Shown here piece by piece: positions 7,007 through 15,731 of a stretch of 22,802 bases of DNA. Origin of the DNA: CAZCBN01 sp964496975 (GTDB lineage Bacteria > Planctomycetota > Phycisphaerae > Phycisphaerales > UBA1924); assembly GCA_964496975.1 (NCBI GenBank), contig CAZCBN010000047.1, positions 1 to 22,802 of the forward strand, read 5' to 3'. A model generated the notes under the pieces. The model was not told the DNA's origin, made no database searches, and worked only from the letters and a program-made list of their open reading frames with translations. The position numbers were made by a program, and so were the translations under genes. Each line of letters opens with the position of its first letter. Positions within the stretch are counted from its first letter, which is position 1.

Positions 7007-7025
7007 CCGATCCGATTCGGATTGG
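7007..7025. promoter_or_regulatory. Dyad upstream of the histidine kinase gene
   Basis: CCGATCCGA (7007-7015) and TCGGATTGG (7017-7025) are inverted copies with one G-T mismatch around a single central base. The site lies about 45 bases before the kinase start in the short spacer after asd. It resembles an operator, but no regulator can be named. Confidence 0.35.
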
Positions 7026-7067
7026 GGCCGCCGCTGGGGTTGCGCCGTGGGCGGAGGTCACCGCGAA

Positions 7068-8699
7068 GTGGGTGCAGGGATCGAGCCGCCGCGTCGCGGC
7101 TGGTCGCGCCGTGGCGTGGTGGGCCTGCTCGGGCTCGGGGTTCTCGGACCCGGTGCGCTCGCGTGCGGGACGGCCGTGCTCGGGTGCGGGTGGCTCGCCG
7201 CGGGGGCGACGGGGCTGCTGGCCGGGGACCACGCGCTGGCGACGGAGGTGGCGCTCGGCGCGGTGTCGATTCTGGCGGGCGTGTCGGGCGCGGCCGTGCT
7301 GCGCACGCGGCGGCGGGTGCGGGAGCTTGCGCTCATCGCGACGGCGCTCGAGGCCGTGTCGGCCGGGGAGGCGGACGCGGGGGCGCTCCGCGTCGCCGAA
7401 CGCCTGGGACCGCTGGCGGGGGCATGGAACGGGCTGGTGGAGCAGTCGCGGCAGCCGGCGCAGCAGGAACGGCGGCGCGCCGTCGAGGCGGCGGCGCTCG
7501 GGCGGTTTGGGGCCGGGCACTCGGGGCTTGCCGAGGCGCTGGACGCGATCTGGCACGGCGTGCTGCTGCTGGACGAGACGGGGCGTGTGGACTTCGGCAA
7601 CGGGGCCGCGGCGGCGCTGCTGGAGACGCCGCGCGAGCAGCTGGTCGGGGCCGACCCGGGAGAGCTGTTTGGTGATCCGCGGGTGAGCGCGGCGGTGGCG
7701 CGGGTGCTGCGGCTTGGGATGGGGCGCGAGGTAGTGGAGCTGGAGCGGCAGGCGCCCGCCGCGCCGGGCGGCGAGGAACCGGGCGGGACGCGCCGGGCGG
7801 GGGACGCGTCGTCGGAGAGCGGCGGGAATGGGGCGAACGGGGCGAACGCCGGGACCGGCTCGCCGCGCGCGGTTCGCGCCGCGGCGGCAGGGGACGGCGC
7901 GGGCGTCTTTCGGCTGACGGTGCGGCGCGTGCGGCACACGGACCGGGCGGCGGCGATCGCGGTGATTGAAGACGTGACGCAGCAGCGTGCGGCGGAGCGG
8001 GCCCGGCAGTCGTTCGTGGCGCAGGCGACGCACGAGCTGCGCACGCCGCTGACGAACATCCGCCTGCTGGTGGAGGAGGCGATCGAGGAGGGGCAGCGGG
8101 ACGCGGCGCTGGTGCAGCGGGCGCTGAACACGATCAACAGCGAGAGCCGGCGGCTGGAGCGCGTGGTGGGCGAGATGCTCAGCGCGAGCGAGATCGAGTC
8201 CGGGTCGATGCGGCTCCGCGTCGGCAGCGTGCGGCTGGAGCAGGTGTTCGAGGATCTGCATGCGGACTTTGGGCCGCAGGCGAAGGAGAAGTCGATCGAG
8301 TTCTCGCTCGACCTGCCGCCCAAGTGGCCCGTGGCGGCGGCAGACCGGGACAAGCTGACGCTCTGCCTGCACAACCTGGTGGGGAACGCGGTGAAGTACA
8401 CGCCGCGCGGCGGGAGCGTGCGGGTGCGCGTGGAGGCCGAGGACGGCCTGCTGCGTGTGGACGTTGTGGACAGCGGCATCGGCATCGCGCCGGAGGAGCA
8501 GGCGCGGGTGTTCGAGCGGTTTTACAGGGCGAACGACCCGCGGCTCTCGGGGATCACGGGGTCGGGCCTTGGGCTTGCGCTGGCGCGCGAGGTCGCGCGG
8601 CTGCACGGGGGCGACGTGTCGGTGGTGAGCGAGCTGAACAAGGGGAGCACCTTCACGCTGACGGTGCCGCTGGGCGAGACGCGTCGCGCGGCGGCGTGA
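7068..8699 (+). CDS. Membrane-bound PAS sensor histidine kinase
   Basis: A 543-residue two-component kinase. Two hydrophobic segments lie near residues 14-45 and 55-80, followed by a cytoplasmic linker. A PAS-like domain (about 155-300) reads LDAIWHGVLLLDETGRVDFGN. The dimerisation/phosphorylation site is ATHELRTPLTN with phospho-acceptor His 322. The ATPase domain shows LVGNAVKYTPRGG (N box), DVVDSGIGIAPEE (G1), VFERFYR (F box) and GSGLGLALA (G2). All key residues are present, so it should be active. The PAS domain is interrupted by about 45 Gly/Asn/Ser/Ala-rich low-complexity residues. GTG 7068 is chosen because of GGAGGT at 7053-7058. No response regulator adjoins it; the next genes are a STAS protein and the secretion operon. 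The receiver protein at 20406-20819 is one possible partner, which is speculation. Confidence 0.9.
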   Translation: MGAGIEPPRRGWSRRGVVGLLGLGVLGPGALACGTAVLGCGWLAAGATGLLAGDHALATEVALGAVSILAGVSGAAVLRTRRRVRELALIATALEAVSAGEADAGALRVAERLGPLAGAWNGLVEQSRQPAQQERRRAVEAAALGRFGAGHSGLAEALDAIWHGVLLLDETGRVDFGNGAAAALLETPREQLVGADPGELFGDPRVSAAVARVLRLGMGREVVELERQAPAAPGGEEPGGTRRAGDASSESGGNGANGANAGTGSPRAVRAAAAGDGAGVFRLTVRRVRHTDRAAAIAVIEDVTQQRAAERARQSFVAQATHELRTPLTNIRLLVEEAIEEGQRDAALVQRALNTINSESRRLERVVGEMLSASEIESGSMRLRVGSVRLEQVFEDLHADFGPQAKEKSIEFSLDLPPKWPVAAADRDKLTLCLHNLVGNAVKYTPRGGSVRVRVEAEDGLLRVDVVDSGIGIAPEEQARVFERFYRANDPRLSGITGSGLGLALAREVARLHGGDVSVVSELNKGSTFTLTVPLGETRRAAA

Positions 8700-8767
8700 G
8701 GCGGCGCGAGACGTGCCGGGCGCCGGGGTAACACGCCGGCGCGGCCATTCTGACGGGGGAGCAAACC

Positions 8768-9106
8768 GTGCGGATCAAGGAGCAACACCACGGGGCCGTG
8801 CTGCTGCTGAGGCCCGACGGGCCGCTGGCGGGGGACGACGCGGCGGTGTTCCTGCGCACGGCCTCGGCGGCGGCGGCGCGGTCGCACGGGCGGGTGGCCC
8901 TTGACGCGGCGGAGGTGTCGTACGTGGACAGCGCCGGGCTTGAGTCGCTGCTGGACCTGAGCGAGCGGCTCGCCGAGACGGGGCAGGGGCTGAAGATGTT
9001 CGGCGTGAACGAGACGCTGCGCGAGGTCTTTGCGTTGACCGAGGTCGGCGGGTTCTTTGAGTGCTACGCCGACGCGAACGACGCGGTGCGGAGCTTCATG
9101 GCATGA
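8768..9106 (+). CDS. STAS-domain protein, anti-sigma factor antagonist-like
   Basis: A 112-residue single STAS domain. The signature VDSAGLESLLDL includes the serine (Ser 55) that is phosphorylated by partner kinases in SpoIIAA/RsbV-type antagonists, and MFGVNETLREVFALT matches the second conserved segment. Such proteins bind and release anti-sigma kinases or act in signalling complexes. GTG 8768 has GGGGGAG (8755-8761) upstream. The stop overlaps the gspE start as ATGA, tying it to the secretion operon, and the histidine kinase ends 68 bases before. No anti-sigma kinase or phosphatase is nearby, so the partner is unknown. It may link the kinase to pilus or secretion activity, which is inference from position. 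Confidence 0.85.
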   Translation: MRIKEQHHGAVLLLRPDGPLAGDDAAVFLRTASAAAARSHGRVALDAAEVSYVDSAGLESLLDLSERLAETGQGLKMFGVNETLREVFALTEVGGFFECYADANDAVRSFMA

Positions 9107-10920
9107 CGGCGGCGCCGCGGCAACGCGTGGGGGAGATGCTCGTCGCCTCGGGGGAGGTGAGCGAGGAGCAGCTGCGCCGCGCCCTCGCCGAGCAGCGGCG
9201 CACGGGCCGCAAGCTGGGTGAGGTGCTGGTGGAGCAGGGCGTTGTGTCGGCGGGCGCGCTGGTGAGCGCGCTGGCTCGGACGCAGGGCGTGCAGGGGTGC
9301 AGGCTCCGGCACGGGCTGATCGACGGCGCGCTGGTGAAGGAGCTTGGGGAGGGGGAGTGCGAGCGGCTCCGCGCGATCCCGATGTTCCGCGTGCGGGGCG
9401 TGCTGACAGTGGCGATGAGCGACCCGACGAGCCTGCCGACGATCGACCGGCTGCGCGAGTTGACGGGGTGCCGGGTGAGGCCGGTGCTGGCGCTCGACGG
9501 GGACATCGCGGAGTATCTGAAGAAGTACAGCCGCGAGGACATCGACGTCGACGAGTTCCTGACGTCGCTCAGCGAGAGCGACATCGAGGTGATCGAGCGG
9601 GAGGCGGTGGACGAGGGCGGGGCGAGCGACCTGACGCAGATGGTCGACGGCAGCCCGATCGTGAACCTCGTGAACCTCGCGGTGCTGACGGCGGTGCGCG
9701 ACGGCGCGAGCGACGTGCACATCGAGCCCAGCAAGAACGGGACGCGGGTGCGGTACCGCATCGACGGCGTGCTGCGCGACCTGATGCGGCCGCCCGCGGG
9801 GATGCACGCGGCGATCGTGAGCCGGGTGAAGGTGATCGGCAAGATGGACATCGCCGAGAAGCGGCTCCCGCAGGAGGGCCGCGTGCGGCTTGTCGCGGAG
9901 GGGCGGGAGATCGACCTGCGCGTGAGCAGCCTGCCGACGCTGCTGGGCGAGAAGCTCGTGATCCGCGTGCTGGACAAGGGGAACCTGCGCGTGCGGACGG
10001 GGGAGCTGGGCTTCCGCAAGGAGGCGCTCGAGACATTCCAGCGCGTGCTGAAGATGCCGCACGGCATGGCGCTCGTGACGGGGCCGACGGGGAGCGGCAA
10101 GACGACGACGCTCTACAGCGCGCTCGACCTGCTGCGGAGCCCCGAGCTGAACATCGTGACCGTGGAAGACCCGGTGGAGTATCAGCTGGACCTGATCAAC
10201 CAGATCCAGGTGAACGAGCAGATCGGGCTGACGTTTGCGCGGGCGCTGCGGAGCATCCTGCGGCAGGACCCCGACGTGATCATGGTGGGCGAGATCCGCG
10301 ACCAGGAGACGGCGCGGGTCGCCGTGCAGGCGGCGCTGACGGGCCACCTCGTGCTGGCGACGCTCCACACGAACGACGCGCCGAGCACCGTCGCGCGGCT
10401 GCGGGACATGGACATTGAGCCCTACCTGCTCGCGAGCGCGATGACGGGCGTGGTCGCGCAGCGGCTGGCGCGGACGATCTGCCCGGCGTGCGAGACGACG
10501 TACTTCCCGAGCGACGAGGCGCTCGCCGACGCGGAGTTGCGGCGTGACGGGCCAGGGGGCGTGGGCAACAAGCCCTTCCGCAAGGGGCTCGGCTGCGAAC
10601 GCTGCCACGACTCGGGGTTCAAGGGCCGCATGGGCATCTACGAGGTGCTCGAGGTGACGGCGACGCTGCGCCGGCTCATCGCGGCGGACTCGCCCACGCA
10701 CGTGATCCGCGAGGCGCACGCCGCGGGGGGCGGCAAGACGCTGCGCGAGGAGGGCGTGCTGGTGGCGCTCGCGGGCAAGACGAGCCTGGAAGAAGTGCTG
10801 CGCGTGACGCAGAGCGACGACGAGCAGGCGGCGCCGGAGGGTGCCCCGGCCCCGGGGCCCGCCGCGGACCACGCGGCCTCAACGCCGGGCGAGGCCGATG
10901 ACGGGAGGGCCGCGGCGTGA
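9103..10920 (+). CDS. gspE: GspE/PilB-type secretion or pilus assembly ATPase
   Basis: A 605-residue cytoplasmic motor ATPase of type II secretion/type IV pilus systems. The N-terminal MshEN-like domain (about 5-150) opens RVGEMLVASGEVSEEQLRRAL. A second N-domain contains DGASDVHIEP and VRYRIDGVL. Walker A is GPTGSGKTT (327-335), the Asp-box region EDPVEYQ follows, Walker B is around Asp 391 (DVIMVGEIRD), and the His box is GHLVLATLHTND. A zinc-binding insert has CPAC (460-463) and CERC (498-501). All motifs are intact and length is normal. Start ATG 9103 overlaps the STAS gene by ATGA, and the end overlaps gspF by GTGA. Retraction ATPases (PilT) lack the N-domain and the zinc site, so this is the assembly type. 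GspE and PilB cannot be separated from sequence alone. Confidence 0.93.
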   Translation: MTAAPRQRVGEMLVASGEVSEEQLRRALAEQRRTGRKLGEVLVEQGVVSAGALVSALARTQGVQGCRLRHGLIDGALVKELGEGECERLRAIPMFRVRGVLTVAMSDPTSLPTIDRLRELTGCRVRPVLALDGDIAEYLKKYSREDIDVDEFLTSLSESDIEVIEREAVDEGGASDLTQMVDGSPIVNLVNLAVLTAVRDGASDVHIEPSKNGTRVRYRIDGVLRDLMRPPAGMHAAIVSRVKVIGKMDIAEKRLPQEGRVRLVAEGREIDLRVSSLPTLLGEKLVIRVLDKGNLRVRTGELGFRKEALETFQRVLKMPHGMALVTGPTGSGKTTTLYSALDLLRSPELNIVTVEDPVEYQLDLINQIQVNEQIGLTFARALRSILRQDPDVIMVGEIRDQETARVAVQAALTGHLVLATLHTNDAPSTVARLRDMDIEPYLLASAMTGVVAQRLARTICPACETTYFPSDEALADAELRRDGPGGVGNKPFRKGLGCERCHDSGFKGRMGIYEVLEVTATLRRLIAADSPTHVIREAHAAGGGKTLREEGVLVALAGKTSLEEVLRVTQSDDEQAAPEGAPAPGPAADHAASTPGEADDGRAAA

Positions 10921-12176
10921 AGTTTGTCTACGAGGCGTACGAGCGCGGCGGGGCGAAAGCCTCGGGCGTCATCGAGGCGGAGTCGGCGACCGACGCCAAG
11001 GCGGAGCTGTCGCGCCGCGGGCTGTTCGTGACGGCGATCGGCGCCGAGGCCGGGCTCGGCAGCGGCGGCGCGGGCGGCGGCGGCGGCGACCGCGCCGCGG
11101 GCGCGATGTTCGCCGGCCGGGCGCGTCTGAAAGACCTCGCGGAGTTCAGCCGGCAGATGGCGGTGCTGGTGGGCACGGGCACGCCCGTGGTGCCGGCGCT
11201 GGGCGCGCTCGAGCGGCAGACGCGGGACGAGCGGTGGCGCTCGCTGATCGCGGCGGTGCGGCGCTCGGTGGAAGAGGGCGAGACGTTCGCGGGCGCGCTC
11301 GCGCGGCACCCGCGCAAGTTCGACGCCGTGACGCGGAGCCTCGTCGCGGCGGGCGAGGCCTCGGGCCGGCTTGACGAGATGCTGCGCCGCCTCGCGGAGC
11401 TGACGCGGCAGCAGCAGCGGACGCGGGGCATGGTGCTCGGCGCGATGGCCTACCCGGCCGTGCTGAGCGTGATCGCGGTGCTCGTGCTGCTGGTGATGCT
11501 GCTGTTCGTGGTGCCCAGGTTCGCGACGATGTTCACCTCGCTCGGCGCGCCGATGCCGGCGACCACGCAGTTCTTGCTCGACCTCAGCGGCCTGCTGCGG
11601 GGCGGGTGGTGGGCGTTGCTGCCGGTGCTGCTGGCGGCGATCGGCGGCGTGGTGTGGTGGGTGCAGACGCCCGCGGGCCGCCGCGTGATCGACCGCGTGT
11701 GGCTCCGCGTGCCGGTGTTCGGGCCGATGGCGCGGAGCCTGGCCGTCGCCCGGGTCGCGCGGGTGCTGGGCGTGCTGGTGCAGTCGCGGGTGCCGATGCT
11801 TGACGCGTTGTCGCTCGCGCGGGACGCGACGCCGAGCCACGAGTACCGGCGTCTGCTCGCCCGCGCGGCGGAGGACGTGACGCGGGGCGAGCCGCTGGCG
11901 TCGAGCTTCCTCTCCTCGCCGCTCATCACGCCCTCGGTGGCCGAGGCGGTGCGGAACGCCGAGGCCTCGGGCCGCGTGGGCGACGTGCTCTCGAGCGTGG
12001 CCGATCACCTGGACGAGGACAACGCAGTCGTGCTGAAGAGCCTGACGAGCGTGCTGGAGCCGCTCGTGCTGATGGTGCTGGGCGTGATCGTCGGGTTCGT
12101 CGCGATCAGCATGTTCCTGCCGATGTTCGACCTGTCGACCATCGCGTCGGGCCCGGCGCCCGTAGGGGGTGGGTGA
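10917..12176 (+). CDS. gspF: GspF/PilC-type inner-membrane platform protein
   Basis: A 419-residue polytopic protein that couples the ATPase to pseudopilus assembly. It has the two repeated T2SSF helical domains: the first includes FSRQMAVLVGTGTPVVPAL and RSLVAAGEASGRLDEML; the second includes ARVLGVLVQSRVPMLDAL and VRNAEASGRVGDVL. Membrane segments lie near 180-200, 230-250 and 380-404, the standard topology. A Gly-rich stretch (about 44-58) separates the N-terminal domain from the first repeat. GTG 10917 overlaps the gspE stop as GTGA; the stop shares its last base with the pilM start. Confidence 0.93.
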   Translation: MKFVYEAYERGGAKASGVIEAESATDAKAELSRRGLFVTAIGAEAGLGSGGAGGGGGDRAAGAMFAGRARLKDLAEFSRQMAVLVGTGTPVVPALGALERQTRDERWRSLIAAVRRSVEEGETFAGALARHPRKFDAVTRSLVAAGEASGRLDEMLRRLAELTRQQQRTRGMVLGAMAYPAVLSVIAVLVLLVMLLFVVPRFATMFTSLGAPMPATTQFLLDLSGLLRGGWWALLPVLLAAIGGVVWWVQTPAGRRVIDRVWLRVPVFGPMARSLAVARVARVLGVLVQSRVPMLDALSLARDATPSHEYRRLLARAAEDVTRGEPLASSFLSSPLITPSVAEAVRNAEASGRVGDVLSSVADHLDEDNAVVLKSLTSVLEPLVLMVLGVIVGFVAISMFLPMFDLSTIASGPAPVGGG

Positions 12177-13204
12177 TGGCCCGGGGGCACTCGCCCATCG
12201 CGCTGGACCTGGGAGGCCGCGTCGTGCGGGCCGTGCAGGTGGACCGCGGCGGCGAGCCCGTCGCCGCGCTGACGCTGCTGCGCGACGAGCCCGGCGCGGC
12301 GATGGACGACCGCGAGTGCGAGCGCCTCGCCGACGCGCTCGCGCGCCAGGGCTTCCGCGGCAACCGCGTGGTGGCGACCGCGCCGAAGCGGTGGCTCCGG
12401 CTCACGGGCCTCGAGCTGCCGCCGGACGACTCGGGCGCCCCGGTGCACGCGATCGCGCGGGGCGAGGCCGAGCGGCTCTGCGGGTACGAGCCCGGCTCGT
12501 TCGAGATGTGCTGGTGGGCCATGCCGCGGCAGTCGCGGGGCGTGCAGCGCGCCGTGGGCGTCACCATGCCGCACGGGCCGGCGACCGGGCTGCTCGACGC
12601 CCTCGCCCGCGCGGGGCTGGAGTGCGAGCGGCTCGTGCCCCCGTCGTTCGCCGCGGCGAAGGCGGCGGCCACGCCCCGCGGCATGGACGCGGCGGCCGTG
12701 CAGGCGGTGCTCGACCTGGGCTGGACGAACGCGACGCTGGTGATCTGCCGCGAGGGCCGCGTGCTGTTTGAGCGATCAACCCCGGCCGCGGGGTGGGGCC
12801 GGCTCATCGAGAGCGTCGCGAAGGACATGGGCCTGTCCCCCGTGGACGCCGAGTGGGCGCTGCGCGAGGGCCGGGGCGAGCGGGGGCCCGTCGCCGCGGC
12901 GGTGGCGACCGCGGCGCAAGCCTTCGCCCGCACGCTGGCGGAAGAGCTCGCCAGCTCGCTCGCGTACGCGCGGCAGTTCACGAGCGAGGGCGAGCCCGCG
13001 CTGCTCACGCCCGTCGGCGGCCCGGCGGACGACGACGAGGTGCCGGACTGGCTCGAGGCGGCAACGGGCCTGCTCGTCGTGCCAACGGGCGCGATGCAGC
13101 GCCGCGGGCCGACCGGGCTCGGCGGGCCGGGCGAGTCGGCGTGCGTGCTCGCCCTCGCGCGGTGGGCGAACGGCTCGGCGACATCTCGGGGGGCCGCCGC
13201 GTGA
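12176..13204 (+). CDS. pilM: PilM-like actin-fold pilus/secretion assembly protein
   Basis: A 342-residue soluble protein of the PilM (actin-like ATPase fold) family, expected to bind the cytoplasmic tail of the PilN-like protein encoded next. Two phosphate-binding-like segments are seen: IALDLGGRVVRAVQV at the N terminus and VLDLGWTNATLVI near residue 180. The segment PAAGWGRLIESVAKDMGLS matches the family region that follows. The glycines of the family DxGxxxxK motif are only partly kept. ATG 12176 shares its A with the gspF stop; a GTG one codon earlier is possible. The gene order gspF-pilM-pilN-pilO is typical of type IV pilus-like assembly platforms and replaces gspL/gspM here. Confidence 0.82.
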   Translation: MARGHSPIALDLGGRVVRAVQVDRGGEPVAALTLLRDEPGAAMDDRECERLADALARQGFRGNRVVATAPKRWLRLTGLELPPDDSGAPVHAIARGEAERLCGYEPGSFEMCWWAMPRQSRGVQRAVGVTMPHGPATGLLDALARAGLECERLVPPSFAAAKAAATPRGMDAAAVQAVLDLGWTNATLVICREGRVLFERSTPAAGWGRLIESVAKDMGLSPVDAEWALREGRGERGPVAAAVATAAQAFARTLAEELASSLAYARQFTSEGEPALLTPVGGPADDDEVPDWLEAATGLLVVPTGAMQRRGPTGLGGPGESACVLALARWANGSATSRGAAA

Positions 13205-13824
13205 ACCACGACGCGCCGAACCTCGCCCCCGCCCCCTGGCTCCGGGCCCGCCGCGAGCACCGCCGCCGCCGGCTCTGGGCGGTGCTGCTCTCGATCTACG
13301 GCCTCGCCGCGCTGGGGTCGGCGGGCGCCGCGCTCGCCGCCGCCTCCACGGTGGAGGGCCCGGGCGCCGACGAGCTGCGCGCCGCCCGGCGCGAGTCGGC
13401 CGACGCCACGGCCCTGCTCCGCGAGCGCGACGCGCAGCTCGCGACCTCGCGCCGCGCGCTCCTCGCCGCGCGGGCCGTGCGCACGCCGCCCGACTGGAGC
13501 CTGCTGCTCACCTACCTCGCCCACACCTGCGGCGATCGCGTGCGGCTCGGCGGCGTCTCCATCACGCCCGTCCCCACGGGCGTGATCGAGGTGGAGCTGT
13601 CGGGCGCCGCGGCCGAGCTCGCCGACGTTTCGGGCCTCTTGGAGCGGCTCGACGGCGCGGGCCTCTTCGCCCGGACCTCGCTGCGTGAAACCGCCCGCGC
13701 CGCGAACGCCGCGCCCGACGCCGACGGCCCCGGCCTGAACGTCTCGTTCTCGATCGTCTGCGAGATCGGCACGCCGAGGCCCCCAGCCACCCCGCCGACG
13801 CGAGGCCGAGGAGCCACCCGATGA
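13201..13824 (+). CDS. PilN-like inner-membrane assembly protein
   Basis: A 207-residue bitopic protein. A basic cytoplasmic start (RARREHRRRRLW) is followed by a single membrane helix (about 23-48), a short coiled coil rich in Ala, Arg and Glu (about 52-90), and a periplasmic ferredoxin-like domain with VRLGGVSITPVPTGVIEVELSG. This layout and the position between pilM and a pilO-like gene identify it as PilN, or the GspL periplasmic part. GTG 13201 overlaps the pilM stop as GTGA, and the stop overlaps the next gene as ATGA. Sequence similarity to named PilN proteins is weak, so the call rests on architecture and context. Confidence 0.72.
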   Translation: MNHDAPNLAPAPWLRARREHRRRRLWAVLLSIYGLAALGSAGAALAAASTVEGPGADELRAARRESADATALLRERDAQLATSRRALLAARAVRTPPDWSLLLTYLAHTCGDRVRLGGVSITPVPTGVIEVELSGAAAELADVSGLLERLDGAGLFARTSLRETARAANAAPDADGPGLNVSFSIVCEIGTPRPPATPPTRGRGATR

Positions 13825-14453
13825 CACACCCCGCGCCGCGGCCGTCGCGCTGGTCTTCGTGGCCCTGGAAGGTGGACGCGACAGGGCTCGCCGTCGCCCT
13901 GGGGCTGACGGCGCTCGCCGTCTTCGGCGGCTATCTGCCCGCGTCGGGCGCCCAGTCCGAGGTGAACGTGCGTGCGGCCGAGCTCGCCGCGGCCCAGCTT
14001 GAGCTTGAGCAGACCCGCGCCGTGCTGGCCGAGCGCGAGGTGGAGGTTGAGCGCATCGCCCGCGAGCTCGCGGAGCGCCCGTTTGAGCTGCAGCCCCTGC
14101 GCGTGCTGAACACGCGCCTCGCGGGGCTCGTCGCGCTGGCCGAGGAGCACGCGCTGCGGGTGGACCGCGTGCTGCCGGGCGAGCCGGTCTCCGGGGACGA
14201 AGCGGACCGCGTGCCCATCTCGCTGTCCGGCACGGGCCGGTTCGCGGACGTCGTGCGGGCGCTCCACGCCGTCGCGGGCGCGATGCCCGACCTCGCCGTG
14301 GAGCAGCTCACGCTGGAGGCCGCGTCGGCCCCCGCGCCCGGCACGCTCGACGAGCCCGTGCCCGAGCCGTCCGAAAACCTCGACGACGAGGCGCCGGGCT
14401 CGTGGGTCCGGTTTGATCTGAGGCTTGTGTGGTTCACGCTGCCCGCGAAGTAG
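13821..14453 (+). CDS. PilO-like inner-membrane assembly protein
   Basis: A 210-residue bitopic protein. A membrane helix (about 22-42) is followed by a coiled coil with repeated Glu/Leu/Ala heptads (about 45-90), then a periplasmic domain whose segment RVPISLSGTGRFADVVRALHAV resembles the PilO fold (VxxxLxGxYxxLxxFLxxL). A Pro/Glu-rich loop near 175-195 precedes the last strand. It would pair with the PilN-like protein to form the periplasmic alignment complex. ATG 13821 overlaps the pilN-like gene by ATGA. GspM is the equivalent in type II systems. Confidence 0.72.
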   Translation: MTHPAPRPSRWSSWPWKVDATGLAVALGLTALAVFGGYLPASGAQSEVNVRAAELAAAQLELEQTRAVLAEREVEVERIARELAERPFELQPLRVLNTRLAGLVALAEEHALRVDRVLPGEPVSGDEADRVPISLSGTGRFADVVRALHAVAGAMPDLAVEQLTLEAASAPAPGTLDEPVPEPSENLDDEAPGSWVRFDLRLVWFTLPAK

Positions 14454-14508
14454 CCCCGAGCCCCGCGCCGACGCGGCCCGCCCCCCCGCGGCAGCCGATG
14501 CACCCCGT

Positions 14509-15093
14509 ATGGGCCGGTCGCTCCGCACACGCCTGGCGGTCGTCGCGCTGGGGCTGAGCCTCTCGGGGCTCGGCATTGACCGGCTGCTGTTCTCCGGCGG
14601 TGACGGCGCGGGCGAGAGCCCCGTGGCCGGCGTGCTCGCGGGCGTGGCGCTCGCCGCCGCCGCGGGCACCGCCGCCGTCGGGCCGGCGCCCGCCGACGCC
14701 GCCCTCGCCGCCGCCGCCGCGGGCCCCCCGCTGAGCCAGCTTCTCGACGCGCTCGCGCAGCAGCACGGCCTGAGGCCGGGCGAGGGCTCGCCTGATGTCT
14801 TCATCCGTGTCGCCTCGGCGCTCCGCCCGAACGGGCCGAGCGGCGCGCGGCCCGAGGCCTCCCGCGCACTCGGCGCACCCGCCAACACCGAACAAGCCGC
14901 TGCGCCGCCCGCGGCGCCGTTGCCCCGGCTCAGCGGCATGCTCCGCTCGCGCGGCGGCGGCGTCGCGGTGCTCAACGGCAAGGCCGTGCGCGTCGGCGAT
15001 GACGCGGGCGAGTACCGCCTCATCGCGGTCAACGACACGGGCGTCGTCCTGCTGGGGCCGAGCGGACAGCACGTTCTGCCCCTCCGTCGATAA
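14509..15093 (+). CDS. PilP/GspC-like periplasmic assembly protein
   Basis: A 194-residue protein with a basic start and a hydrophobic segment (about 8-25) that could be a membrane anchor or signal. A long Ala/Gly/Pro-rich low-complexity stretch follows. The last 55 residues, LSGMLRSRGGGVAVLNGKAV onward, form a beta-rich module like the homology region of GspC and PilP (LxGxxxxxxxxxAxIxxGxxxxxxxxGE). These proteins connect the inner-membrane platform to the secretin. ATG 14509 is the first methionine after the pilO-like stop but has no ribosome-binding site, unlike its neighbours, so the start is uncertain. The next gene lies 173 bases away. Confidence 0.6.
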   Translation: MGRSLRTRLAVVALGLSLSGLGIDRLLFSGGDGAGESPVAGVLAGVALAAAAGTAAVGPAPADAALAAAAAGPPLSQLLDALAQQHGLRPGEGSPDVFIRVASALRPNGPSGARPEASRALGAPANTEQAAAPPAAPLPRLSGMLRSRGGGVAVLNGKAVRVGDDAGEYRLIAVNDTGVVLLGPSGQHVLPLRR

Positions 15094-15266
15094 CCCGGGC
15101 CGCACAACCCGCGCAGGCGGACGACCCCCACCCGGGCCCACCCCGGCCCGCTGGAGCGAGGGAGCCATCCGCCCGATGCACCGGCTACGGGCTGACGCGG
15201 CGAACGAGCCACGCCGGCTCCCCGGGCGTGGTGCCCGCACCGCAGAGACGAATCGGGAGGTGTTGC

Positions 15267-15731
15267 ATGGTCGGCATTCGGACGCGTCGGGCCTTCAGCC
15301 TGATCGAACTGGTCATCGTCATCGTCATCCTCGGCATCATCGGCGCCATCGCCATCCCGCGCATGAGCCGCGGCTCGGCCGGCGCCGCCGACGCCAGCCT
15401 CGCGGCCGACCTCGCGGTGCTGCGCAACGCGATCGAGCTCTACCGCGCCGAGCACAACGGCACCTACCCCGCCGTCGCCACCTTCTCCGCCCAGCTCACC
15501 CAGTGGAGCGACGAGGCCGGCGCCACCAACGCCGCCCCGGACTCGACCCACTTCCTCGGGCCCTACCTCCAGGCCATCCCGCCCATCAAGGTCGGCGCGA
15601 ACAAGGGCCTGAACGTCGTCGCCGCCACCGCCGCCGACGGCGTCGCCTGGGTCTACAGCGAGACCACCGGCATCATCGCCCCCAACGCCGCCGGCAATGA
15701 CTCGCGCGGCGTCGCCTACTCCAGCTACTGA
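15267..15731 (+). CDS. gspG: Major pseudopilin, GspG-like
   Basis: A 154-residue prepilin. After a short basic leader (TRRA) the mature N terminus FSLIELVIVIVILGIIGAIA has Glu at position 5 and the long hydrophobic helix needed for polymerisation. Alanine, not glycine, precedes the cleavage point. The globular part has NAIELYRAEHNGTYPA, which resembles major pseudopilins (ALxxYxxDxGxYPT), and ends WVYSETTGIIAPN...YSSY. GGGAGGTG (15255-15262) supports ATG 15267 and is the strongest ribosome site of the pseudopilin set, fitting a major subunit. After the TGA the same frame stays open and coding-like for 46 codons; see the separate entry. Confidence 0.88.
   Translation: MVGIRTRRAFSLIELVIVIVILGIIGAIAIPRMSRGSAGAADASLAADLAVLRNAIELYRAEHNGTYPAVATFSAQLTQWSDEAGATNAAPDSTHFLGPYLQAIPPIKVGANKGLNVVAATAADGVAWVYSETTGIIAPNAAGNDSRGVAYSSY

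Noticed and set aside
7007..7025. The dyad as a terminator of asd
   Set aside because: The arms are short and no T-run follows on either strand; it fits an operator-like site better.
15729..15731. Reassignment of TGA as a sense codon
   Set aside because: TGA ends many intact genes in the window at overlapping starts, so a changed genetic code is not credible; only local read-through or error remains possible.
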